Shown here: piece by piece, positions 26,691 through 37,679 of the stretch
Position numbering within the stretch: position 1 is the stretch's first letter
How the letters are laid out: each line of letters starts with the position of its first letter
Assembly (NCBI RefSeq): GCF_900091845.1
Contig: NZ_FMCI01000162.1
Span: 1 to 41,188, forward strand
Direction: 5' to 3'
DNA length: 41,188 bases
DNA from: Streptomyces sp. SolWspMP-5a-2
GTDB lineage: Bacteria > Actinomycetota > Actinomycetes > Streptomycetales > Streptomycetaceae
Position numbers and translations under genes: made by a program
Notes under the pieces: model-generated
Told to the model about the DNA's origin: nothing
Seen by the model: the letters and a program-made list of their open reading frames with translations, nothing else
Database searches by the model: none

Positions 26691-26705
26691 TTGGTCACTG
26701 ACCAA
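26691..26705. promoter_or_regulatory. TetR operator 2 (upstream of monooxygenase)
   Basis: TTGGTCACTGACCAA is a perfect palindrome with 7-bp arms and a central C. Its centre is 36 bases from operator 1 and about 20 bases before the monooxygenase start. The pair follows the classical tetR/tetA layout. Confidence 0.75.
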
Positions 26706-26724
26706 GAAAGGCCGGGTGGGTGTG

Positions 26725-28149
26725 ATGGACGCGACGGAAGAGATCGTGGTGGTCGGGGCGGGGCCGACGGGGTTGTGGCTGGCGGCGGAGCTGCGCCTGC
26801 AGGGCGTGCCGGTGACGGTCCTGGAGGCGCGGACGGAGCGCGACCCGCACTCCAAGGCGCTCACCGTGCACCCCCGGACGGTCGAGATCCTGGGGATGCG
26901 CGGCCTCGCGGACGCGTTCGTCGACGCGGGATTCCCCCTGCCCACCGGCCACTTCGGGGCCCTGGACACCCGCCTCGACTTCCGGGTCCTGGACACGCCC
27001 TACCCCTTCACGCTGTTCCTGCCGCAGGCGCGCACCGAGGAACTCCTGGAGGCCCACGCGCTCGCCCGGGGCGCGCGGATCCTGCGCGGCCACCGGGTGA
27101 CGGGCCTCGTGCAGGGCCCGGAGTCGGTCCGCGTCGAGGTGGCGGGCCCGGCCGGCGGGTACACCGTCGAGGCGCGGTACGTGGTGGGGTGCGACGGTAC
27201 CCGCAGCGCGGTCAGGGAGGCGGCGGGGATCGGCTTCCCCGGCACGGACGCGAGCCTGTGGGGGTGGCTCGGCGACGTGGTGGCGGACCTGACGCCGGTC
27301 GGGGGCCCGGTCAGCCGGTTCGGCCCGGAGGGCGGGGTGATGGCGGTGCCGATGCCGGGCGGTCTGACCCGCTTCGTCGGGGTGACCCCGGAGGACCGGG
27401 GCGCGGCCCACCCCGGTGAGCTGACGCTGGCGGAGATGCGGTCGAGGGTCGTCCGCGTCCTGGGCTCCGACTGCTCCGTCCGCGAGCCGCACTGGCTCTC
27501 CCGCTTCGGCAACGCGACCCGCCAGGCGGACGCGTACCGGGCGGGGCGGGTGCTGCTGGCCGGGGACGCGGCGCACATGCACTTCCCGACCGGCGGGGTG
27601 GGTCTGAACGTCGGCTTCCAGGACGCGACGAACCTCGGCTGGAAGCTGGCGGCGGAGGTGAAGGGGACCGCGGAGGAGGGCCTGCTGGACAGCTACCACC
27701 GGGAGCGTCATCCGGTGGGGGCGCGGCTGCTGGCCTCCACGCGGGCGCAGACCGCGCTGATGGCGGCCTGGTCGGTGGAGACCCAGGCGCTGCGCGACCA
27801 CCTCTCGGCGGCGATCGCCGAACAGCCGTCGTTCGCGCGAGGGTTGGCGGAGCAGTTGGCGGCGCTGGACGTGAGCTACCCGCCCGTGTCCCCGGCGCAC
27901 CCCCTGACCGGGACGCGCGCTCCCGACCTGCCGTTCGCGGACGGCACGAGCCTGTTCGCGCTGATGCGGGAGGGGAGGCACGTCCTGCTGGACCTCACGG
28001 GCGGCTCCCGCGCCGCCGGGACGGACCGTCCGGTCCCCGGGGGGACCCGCCGACACGCCCTCCGACCGGCAGGGCGGGAGGACGCGTGGGGGGACATCGG
28101 CACGGCGCTGATCAGGCCGGACGGCCATGTGGGGTGGGTGGGGGAGTGA
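26725..28149 (+). CDS. FAD-dependent aromatic monooxygenase
   Basis: A 474-residue group A flavoprotein monooxygenase. The dinucleotide-binding motif VVGAGPTGLWLAAEL is at residues 8-22, the DG motif in VVGCDGTRSAVREAAG near residue 152, and the GD motif in VLLAGDAAHMHFPTGGVGLNVGFQDA near residue 275. Members hydroxylate aromatic compounds or inactivate drugs such as tetracyclines and rifamycins. The C-terminal thioredoxin-like domain of the PheA/TetX relatives is short here. The gene is divergent from the TetR-type repressor and is probably its target. The ATG at 26725 is chosen for the conserved N terminus; the GTGs at 26722 and 26716 are alternatives, the latter 4 bases after AAAGG. The substrate is unknown. 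Confidence 0.9.
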   Translation: MDATEEIVVVGAGPTGLWLAAELRLQGVPVTVLEARTERDPHSKALTVHPRTVEILGMRGLADAFVDAGFPLPTGHFGALDTRLDFRVLDTPYPFTLFLPQARTEELLEAHALARGARILRGHRVTGLVQGPESVRVEVAGPAGGYTVEARYVVGCDGTRSAVREAAGIGFPGTDASLWGWLGDVVADLTPVGGPVSRFGPEGGVMAVPMPGGLTRFVGVTPEDRGAAHPGELTLAEMRSRVVRVLGSDCSVREPHWLSRFGNATRQADAYRAGRVLLAGDAAHMHFPTGGVGLNVGFQDATNLGWKLAAEVKGTAEEGLLDSYHRERHPVGARLLASTRAQTALMAAWSVETQALRDHLSAAIAEQPSFARGLAEQLAALDVSYPPVSPAHPLTGTRAPDLPFADGTSLFALMREGRHVLLDLTGGSRAAGTDRPVPGGTRRHALRPAGREDAWGDIGTALIRPDGHVGWVGE

Positions 28150-28591
28150 GGGGGCAGCCGAGGCGCGGGGCGGCCCGGTTGGGTGAGCAGGTGATCAGGG
28201 CGAGGGAGAGGAAGGAGGGGTGTTCGAGGTAGAACCCGAGGCAGACGTCGCCGCCGGACGCCAGGCGTCGGGTGACGGAGGGGGTGAGGTCGCGCGGTGG
28301 TTCGCGGGCGAACCGGGGTGCGTGGAGCCGGAGTTGCTCCGTGAGCCAGTCGGCCGCCGGTGCGGCCTCGGTCCAGGTGCCCCTGACGAGCGACGCCGGT
28401 TTGACGAGCCAGTAGGCGGGTTCGAGCGGGGGGAGGTCGCAGAGCGGGAACCCGGCGGCGACCTCACGGTGCCGCTGCCGGACCTCGGGCCGGGCGGTGG
28501 GGGGCGGGGGATCGGGGTGCGGTGGGCGCCGCAGCGCCTCGTGGTCGAAGCGGGACTTGGGGCCGGTCCAGAGGTAGGCGTGGTGGTGCAC
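28112..28591 (-). CDS. Uncharacterised Streptomyces protein (HHHAYLWTGP)
   Basis: About 159 residues starting at GTG. The translated text has a conserved feel: HHHAYLWTGPKSRFDHEAL at the start, FPLCDLPPLEPAYWLVKPASL in the middle, a WLTEQLRLHAPRF helix, and SGGDVCLGFYLEHPSFLSLAL near the end. I recall similar proteins in other streptomycetes but no function. No membrane helix or catalytic motif is apparent. It follows the DUF397-like gene by 29 bases on the same strand, so the two are probably co-transcribed. Its end overlaps the convergent monooxygenase gene by 38 bases. The frame is open upstream to 28762, but that part overlaps the DUF397-like gene. Confidence 0.62.
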   Translation of the reverse strand: MHHHAYLWTGPKSRFDHEALRRPPHPDPPPPTARPEVRQRHREVAAGFPLCDLPPLEPAYWLVKPASLVRGTWTEAAPAADWLTEQLRLHAPRFAREPPRDLTPSVTRRLASGGDVCLGFYLEHPSFLSLALITCSPNRAAPRLGCPLTPPPTPHGRPA

Positions 28592-28620
28592 GGGGTGGTG
28601 CGGCGGGGCGCGGGAGCGGG

Positions 28621-28845
28621 TCAGCCGCCGAGCCCGAACCGCGCCGGGTCGATCCCGGCGAAGCGCAGCTCCTCGGTGGAGAAGCGGAGGGGTGCGAGAT
28701 CGGGCCGCTTGCTGTCCCCGAGGGCCCAGCAGCCGTCCCCGATCCGGGCGAGGGTGACACACCCCTCGGTACAGGGCCCGCCACAGGCCTGGACGAAGGA
28801 GACGGAGGTGATGTCGAGGGCGTAGAGGTCGCTGACGTTCCGCAT
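28621..28845 (-). CDS. DUF397-like small protein (Cys-rich variant)
   Basis: A 74-residue protein. The second half shows the DUF397 pattern: CVTLARIGDGCWALGDSKRPDLAPLRFSTEEL, where the typical family has CVEVA...VRDSK...L.F....W. The first part has ACGGPCTEGC, more cysteines than usual. DUF397 proteins are small partners of XRE/DUF5753 regulators in WhiJ-like systems of Streptomyces. GGAAGG lies 8 bases before the ATG. It is divergent from the DUF6879 gene, and a palindrome lies between them. The pairing with the cluster to the right is inferred from context. Confidence 0.72.
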   Translation of the reverse strand: MRNVSDLYALDITSVSFVQACGGPCTEGCVTLARIGDGCWALGDSKRPDLAPLRFSTEELRFAGIDPARFGLGG

Positions 28846-28925
28846 GAGGGGTGCCTTCCGGGTCGGTGGAGGGGTCGGGTATCGGCTCGGCACGACCGTA
28901 GGGAAGGGGTGGGGCGGGGAGGGAA

Positions 28926-28943
28926 GAATATTCGCGATTATTC
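28926..28943. promoter_or_regulatory. Candidate operator of the regulator cluster
   Basis: GAATATTCGCGATTATTC is an 18-bp near-palindrome: GAATA-T-TCGCGA-T-TATTC. Sixteen of 18 positions are symmetric, with one mismatched pair (T31/T38). It is AT-rich in GC-rich DNA, and lies between the divergent DUF397-like and DUF6879 genes. A probable target of the nearby XRE-type regulator. Confidence 0.5.
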
Positions 28944-29034
28944 TCGTGTGGTCACTCTGGATGCATGGACATTCACTCAGCGCCGCCGTCAGGCTTTGAT
29001 CGTCAGCCGGATCGAGCGAGGAGAGGTGTCGCAG

Positions 29035-29790
29035 GTGGCGCGCAGGCTGCGGTTCAACGGGACGACCAGTGATGAGGACGAGTGTCCGGCGGTGCACGAG
29101 GACATGGACACCGGTGAAGTGATCGTGCAGGGCTCTCCCTTGACCAGCCCTGATGAGGTCGGGCAACTGCAGCACCTCTCGGACGGGGAGGTGGCGGTGG
29201 TCGTCCCTCGTGAGTTACTCGTGGACTGGGCGCCGAAGGACAGGACGCGCAGGGCACGCGTGATCGGCCGGGACGAGTTCAGCGCGCTGTTCGGCAAGTT
29301 CGAGCACACGGCGTGGCGGCTGGAGACCCGGCGCCGGTACGCCAGCGACGAACGCGGAGACCGCTGGCGGCAGTTCGCCGAGACGGGAGTGCTCGACGAC
29401 GATCCGCAGGGGAGCGACTGGTTCCGGGCGATCGCCGACCGGGTCGCGGCGGGCAAGAGGATCGAGCGGGTGCGTCTCGTGGACGATCCGCCGACGGTCG
29501 GCCAGCGCTATCTCCTCGAAAGCGCCAAGCGCAACATCGCAGCGGGTGAGGACATCCGGAGCCTGTGGCGAGCGGAAGCCGAACGGCTTCGGCTTCCCGC
29601 CGAGGACTTCTGGCTGTTCGACAGCCGGATCGTCGCCCTCATGCACTTCGACGACGAGGACCGCCTCAAGCACGTCGAGCTGATCACCGAACCGTCGGAG
29701 GTGGTGCGCTGCTCCCGATTCAGGGATGCTGCTTGGCATCACGCATCCGAACGGCGGGACTTCCTGGCGGAGCTGGAGCGCGCCGACTGA
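29035..29790 (+). CDS. DUF6879 family protein with N-terminal extra domain
   Basis: The 251-residue protein has two parts. Residues 1-78 form a small domain (RRLRFNGTTSDEDECPAVH, then IVQGSPLT and VVVPRELLVDWAPKD). Residues 80-251 match DUF6879, with FGKFEHTAWRLETRRRYASDE, RIERVRLVDDPPTVGQRYLLESAKRN, a DFWLFDSRIVALMHFDDED stretch and the final RDAAWHHA. DUF6879 proteins are encoded beside XRE/DUF5753 regulators in Streptomyces; the biochemical role is unknown. From memory the first domain is usually a separate small gene, so this may be a fusion. The GTG at 29035 is 8 bases after GAGGAGAGG; the GTG at 29026 is an alternative. Confidence 0.82.
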   Translation: MARRLRFNGTTSDEDECPAVHEDMDTGEVIVQGSPLTSPDEVGQLQHLSDGEVAVVVPRELLVDWAPKDRTRRARVIGRDEFSALFGKFEHTAWRLETRRRYASDERGDRWRQFAETGVLDDDPQGSDWFRAIADRVAAGKRIERVRLVDDPPTVGQRYLLESAKRNIAAGEDIRSLWRAEAERLRLPAEDFWLFDSRIVALMHFDDEDRLKHVELITEPSEVVRCSRFRDAAWHHASERRDFLAELERAD

Positions 29791-29819
29791 ACGACATGTA
29801 GATCACTGAACGGGCACCG

Positions 29820-30668
29820 GTGAGCACGGATTACCAGAGGGCGCGAGAGGAACTGGGGCGAAGGCTCCGGGAGCTGCGACGCGAGAGTCCTCGGGGCCGT
29901 CTCACCGGCGCGGAGTTGGCGCAACGGCTCGGGTGGTCCCAGTCGAAAATCAGCAAGCTGGAGAACGGCAGGCAGACGCCTGCCGACGGTGATCTCCGCG
30001 CGTGGGCCGAAGTCACCGGACAGCCCGAGGTCTTCGGCGAGCTGAGCGCACGGCTGAAGGGCTTCGAAAGCCATATCCGCTCCTGGCGGCGCCAGTTGGC
30101 GAGCGGCCACCGTGCGGCGCAGGAGAACTACACCACTCTCGTCTCCGGTGCGCGAACCATCCGGGCCTGGCAGACCGGTGTCGTCCACGGCATGTTGCAG
30201 ACCCCCGACTACGCGCGCGCTCTCTTCGAGAGCCGGGCGAACCTCCGGAACACCCCCAAGGATGCCGATGAATCGGTACGCGCGCGGATGAAGCGGCAGG
30301 AATGGCTGTACCGGCCGGGCAAGGAACTGCACCTCATCATGCTGGAGTCGGCGCTCCGGGTCAGGGTGTGTTCGCCCGAGGTCCAAACGGCCCAGCTGGA
30401 CCGGCTGTTGGGGGCCGTCGGCATGGACACCGTACGGCTCGGCATCGTCCCGCTCGACATCGAGACGGAGCTGACACCGGGACACGCCTTCACGATTCTG
30501 GACGACCGGCTGGTCACCGTCGAGACCTGGCATGCGGGACTCTGGCTCGACGACGCGGAGTCGGTCGCTCTGTACGGCCGGATCTGGACCGTGCTCGCCC
30601 GCGGTGCCGTGTATGGTCCCGACGCACAGAGAGTCATCACCCGAGCACGGAGCGGTCTGATCCGCTGA
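29820..30668 (+). CDS. XRE-family regulator with DUF5753 (WhiJ-like)
   Basis: The 282-residue protein has an N-terminal helix-turn-helix, residues 25-60 (GAELAQRLGWSQSKISKLENGRQTP). A DUF5753 domain spans about residues 95-278, with TIRAWQTGVVHGMLQTPDYARALF, RMKRQEWLYRPGKELHLIMLESALRVRV and LDRLLGAVGMDTVRLGIVPLD. WhiJ-type proteins of this layout control sporulation and antibiotic genes, usually with a DUF397 partner. The DUF5753 part is thought to bind a ligand or partner. It starts 29 bases after the DUF6879 stop and is followed after 17 bases by an HTH-less paralogue. The start is GTG; no strong ribosome site is seen. Confidence 0.9.
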   Translation: MSTDYQRAREELGRRLRELRRESPRGRLTGAELAQRLGWSQSKISKLENGRQTPADGDLRAWAEVTGQPEVFGELSARLKGFESHIRSWRRQLASGHRAAQENYTTLVSGARTIRAWQTGVVHGMLQTPDYARALFESRANLRNTPKDADESVRARMKRQEWLYRPGKELHLIMLESALRVRVCSPEVQTAQLDRLLGAVGMDTVRLGIVPLDIETELTPGHAFTILDDRLVTVETWHAGLWLDDAESVALYGRIWTVLARGAVYGPDAQRVITRARSGLIR

Positions 30669-30685
30669 GGAAGGCTGGTGGGCCC

Positions 30686-31300
30686 ATGGGCACCGACTCC
30701 GGACGGACGCGTCCTTGGCAGGGGCGGCTGGACGCGGGGCATCGCCCGGTCCAGGACGAGTGGAACTCCCTGGTGCTCAACGCGCGCACCGTACGTTCCT
30801 GGGAGCCCGGCATCATCCCCGGTCTCTTCCAGACCGCCGACTACGCGCGGTGCGTCTTCGACGGCCTGGGGGAGCTGCGGGACATTCCCAAGGACACCGG
30901 CGACGCCGTGGGCGCGCGTCTGCAACGCCAGGAGTGGCTGCGGCTTCCGGACAGGACGTTGCATCAACTGATCTGGGAGGGCGCGCTGCACGCCCGGCTC
31001 GGTCCGCCGTCGGTCATGGCGGCACAACTGGACCGGATCCTCGCGGTGTCGGAGCTGGACACCGTCAGCCTTGGGGTGGTGCCGTTCAGCGCCGGACTGC
31101 GCCTGCTGGTCGGCAGCTCGTTCACGATGGTGGACGAACGTCTCGTCGTCGTCGAGGACTGGCACGCCGAGCACTGGCTCGACGACACCGACGCGGTCGC
31201 CCTGCACCGGAAGGTCTGGGACGCGCACGCCCGGTCCGCCGTCTACGGCGACGACGCCCGGCAGATCATCGAACGGGCCCGGCGGAGCCTCGCGGACTGA
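30686..31300 (+). CDS. DUF5753 protein lacking the DNA-binding domain
   Basis: The 204-residue protein aligns along its length with residues 95-282 of the preceding regulator: TVRSWEPGIIPGLFQTADYARCVF, then ARLQRQEWLRLPDRTLHQLIWEGAL, LDRILAVSELDTVSLGVVPF, and DWHAEHWLDDTDAVALHRKVWDAHA. There is no helix-turn-helix. GAGGAAGG lies 10 bases before the ATG, and codon use is normal, so it may be a true protein. It looks like a diverged tandem copy whose N terminus was lost. It could compete with or dimerise with the full regulator as a decoy; that is inference. Confidence 0.78.
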   Translation: MGTDSGRTRPWQGRLDAGHRPVQDEWNSLVLNARTVRSWEPGIIPGLFQTADYARCVFDGLGELRDIPKDTGDAVGARLQRQEWLRLPDRTLHQLIWEGALHARLGPPSVMAAQLDRILAVSELDTVSLGVVPFSAGLRLLVGSSFTMVDERLVVVEDWHAEHWLDDTDAVALHRKVWDAHARSAVYGDDARQIIERARRSLAD

Positions 31301-31478
31301 GCGCGCAGGGTCGGCCGGTGGAAGCCGCGGGTGGCGCCGGGGACCGGGAGGCGCCACACGTACGGGTCCGGTGTCCTTGCCTCGCGGGCGAGTTCGCGGT
31401 CGTCCCGCTGTCTATCCCGTCGCCGGAACATCGGCGCCCTCCGCTTCCGGGAGCCCGAACCGCGCCCCCACGCGGAGG

Positions 31479-31691
31479 TGGGTAAGCGGAAGAACGTCAC
31501 GATCCAGGTACTGCCCTTCAGTGCGGGCGTGTTGGCCGGTTACACCTCGGCCTTCTCCTCCTTCAGCTTCGCCGAGGAGCCCACCGTCGAGGCGGTGACG
31601 CGACCTACTACGATCGGCGGCGTTGGCGCCGGACGCGAGTGCGAAGCGCATCCGGGACATACTGCGGAGCTTGAAGGAAGTCGCATCGTGA
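31479..31691 (+). pseudogene. Decayed DUF5753 C-terminal fragment
   Basis: A third DUF5753 piece: KNVTIQVLPFSAGVLAGYTSAFSS and FSFAEEPTVEAV in one frame. After a frame break the YYDRRR stretch and then LAPDASAKRIRDILRSLKEVAS run to a TGA. No HTH and no start are visible. The final TGA overlaps the GTG of the following DUF397 gene by 4 bases (GTGA), the normal arrangement of an intact regulator with its DUF397 partner, so this was once the complete upstream gene. Confidence 0.66.
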
Positions 31692-31864
31692 CCGGAGCCG
31701 TTGGTCCCTTCCGGAGGTCGTCGTACTCGGGGCAGGAGAACAACTGCGTCGAGGTCGCCCCGGCCGCCGGTCTCGGGCGGGTTGTCCGGGACAGCAAGTG
31801 GCCCGCAGGGCCGCTCCTCGCCGTCTCCGGTGAGAGCTGGCGCCGCTTCCTGCGCGGGCTCTGA
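31688..31864 (+). CDS. DUF397 protein
   Basis: A 58-residue protein with the full DUF397 signature: FRRSSYSGQENNCVEVA near residue 8, VVRDSKWPAGP near residue 31, and the final LAVSGESWRRFLRG. These proteins accompany XRE/DUF5753 regulators in WhiJ- and AbaA-like clusters. GAAGGAAG is 7 bases before the GTG. The partner regulator immediately upstream is decayed, so this protein may now serve the intact XRE regulator at 29820 or be an orphan. Confidence 0.85.
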   Translation: MTGAVGPFRRSSYSGQENNCVEVAPAAGLGRVVRDSKWPAGPLLAVSGESWRRFLRGL

Positions 31865-32015
31865 CCGCTGCGCCAACCCGCTCGTCCCCCAGGACGCCGT
31901 GCTCACCCTGCGTCAGGGCGAGGACCTCGGGCGGCCGGGCGAGCCGACCGTCACCCTGCGGGCCGGTGATCCGCGCGTGCGCGTCGGCGGGACCGGGACG
32001 CGCGTCGGCCGCTGA
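31863..32015 (+). pseudogene. Coding remnant, PhzF-like C terminus
   Basis: One frame reads CANPLVPQDAVLTLRQGEDL then GRPGEPTVTL and VRVGGTGTRVG before a stop. The beta-rich ending with RQG-LGRP and VRVGG resembles the last strands of PhzF-family isomerases (EQG..MGRPS, VRVGG.A). No start or ribosome site exists, and it overlaps the end of the DUF397 gene in another frame. It is probably the stub of a lost gene; family assignment is tentative. Confidence 0.42.
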
Positions 32016-32032
32016 GCGCCCGCCGCACGCAC

Positions 32033-32067
32033 GAGGGCGCCCCGCGCACGTGCCGCGGGGCGCCCTC
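32033..32067 (-). terminator. Strong hairpin terminator of serC
   Basis: GAGGGCGCCCCGCG (32033-32046) and CGCGGGGCGCCCTC (32054-32067) are perfect 14-bp complementary arms with a 7-base loop, 20 bases past the serC stop on its strand. It can also stop transcripts entering from the left. Confidence 0.8.
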
Positions 32068-32086
32068 GCTCGTGGTGCGGGAGCCG

Positions 32087-36270
<4,184 letters not shown>

Positions 36271-36933
36271 CGTACGTCTCCACCGGCCAGCTCGACCGCG
36301 CGCGAGCCGTCATGCGCCGCACCCTCGACCTGCTCGCCCCGCTCCTCGACGACGACGGGGGGCCGCCGCTCGTCGTCCTCGAACCGAGCTGCGCCGCCGC
36401 CCTCCGCACCGACCTGCCCGACCTGCTCCACGACGACCCGCGCGCCGCCCGCCTCGCCGCCCGCGTCCTGACGTTCGCGGAGGCCCTCGAACGCCTCGCC
36501 CCCGGCTGGACCCCGCCCGCCCTTGACCGTCCGGTCGCCGGGCAGACCCACTGCCACCAGCACGCGGTCCTCGGCGACGCCCCGGACCGCAGGCTGCGCG
36601 AGGCGGCGGGACTCACCGGGGAACTCTCCGGCGGCTGCTGCGGCCTGGCGGGCAACTTCGGCTTCGAGAAGGGCCACGCCGAGGTCTCCGCGGCCTGCGC
36701 CGAGGAGCGGCTCCTGCCGTCGGTGCGGGCCGCCCCGGAGGGCACGGCGATCCTCGCGGACGGCTACTCCTGCCGGACCCAGCTCCGCCAACTCGCCGGG
36801 GTACGGGGGCGGCACCTGGCGGAGGTGCTGGCGGAGGGGTTGGATCGTGGAGGTGCCTCGCCGCCGGGTTCGCCCGACGCGTGACGCGGCAGGCTCGGGC
36901 AGAGGTCTTCGGACGAGGGTGCGGGAGGGTGTC

Positions 36934-37476
36934 GTGGGTGGCGATGGGTGGATCAGTGCGTCCGTGCCGTATCTGACGCCGCGGGCGGCCGGGCAGCAGG
37001 ACGCCTGGGCCGCCGAGGCGGCGGCCCGCGGGCGGCGGGGGACCCAGCGGATCGTGCGGGCCGGTGAGGTGCCGGCGCCCGCCGAGGTCGCCGCGCTCCT
37101 CGGTGTCGACGACGGCGCGACGGTCGTCGTGCGCAGGCGGGTGATCCTCCTGGACGACGAGCCGACCGAACTGACCGACACCTACTACCCGCTCGCCATC
37201 GCCCGGGGCACCGCACTCGCGGGCACCGCGAAGATCCCCGGCGGCGCCGTCACCCTCCTCGCCGCACTGGGGCACGTCGGCGCCCTCGTCCGGGAGGACG
37301 TCACGGCGGACCTCCCCGACGACGACGAACGGCGGGCGCTGCGCACCGCTGCGGGCGAGCCAGTGCTGCGCCTGACCAGAGTCACCCTGGACCGCGACGA
37401 GCGGCCCCTCCAGGTCGACCGCATGGTCATGCCCGCGCGACGGCAGCGGCTGCGCTACGAGATCAGGATCGGGTGA
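36934..37476 (+). CDS. GntR-like protein with UTRA domain only
   Basis: The 180-residue protein is a UTRA effector-binding domain: VPYLTPRAAGQQDAW at the start, GTQRIVRAGEVPAPAEVAALLG near residue 45, RRRVILLDDEPTELTDTYYP near residue 70, and the final DRMVMPARRQRLRYEIRIG. The winged-helix of GntR regulators (about 65 residues) is missing; only 49 bases separate it from the preceding gene, leaving no room. The GTG has GGAGGG 4 bases upstream. Similar HTH-less forms exist in Streptomyces annotation as I recall. It could still bind a ligand and act through another protein; the function is unproven. Confidence 0.8.
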   Translation: MGGDGWISASVPYLTPRAAGQQDAWAAEAAARGRRGTQRIVRAGEVPAPAEVAALLGVDDGATVVVRRRVILLDDEPTELTDTYYPLAIARGTALAGTAKIPGGAVTLLAALGHVGALVREDVTADLPDDDERRALRTAAGEPVLRLTRVTLDRDERPLQVDRMVMPARRQRLRYEIRIG

Positions 37477-37597
37477 CGGCGGCCCCGACCCGAGCCTTCC
37501 CCGCCGCCCCCGCCGATCGACCCTCACCCCCCGCCCGCCCCCCGAGTGGTGTGCGCCACCCCGCGTCAGCGGCATAACCGGTTCACGCGCCTGACCA

Positions 37598-37615
37598 AGT
37601 CCACTACCCTGGACT
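37598..37615. promoter_or_regulatory. Palindromic operator over the EamA promoter
   Basis: AGTCCA (37598-37603) and TGGACT (37610-37615) form a perfect inverted repeat with a 6-base spacer. The spacer and right arm contain TACCCT (37605-37610), a good -10, with TTCACG (37582-37587) as the -35 at 17-base spacing. Binding here would block the promoter of the EamA gene. Confidence 0.55.
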
Positions 37616-37679
37616 CAGAAGTTCATCGCACTGCACGCACCGCGCCCGTCCGTCAGGCCCCGAACCCCGTGGAACGCCC

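Noticed and set aside
28522..29034. N-terminal extension of the DUF6879 frame back to 28522
   Set aside because: That part overlaps the opposite DUF397-like gene and the promoter palindrome, and reads as low-complexity Gly/Arg.
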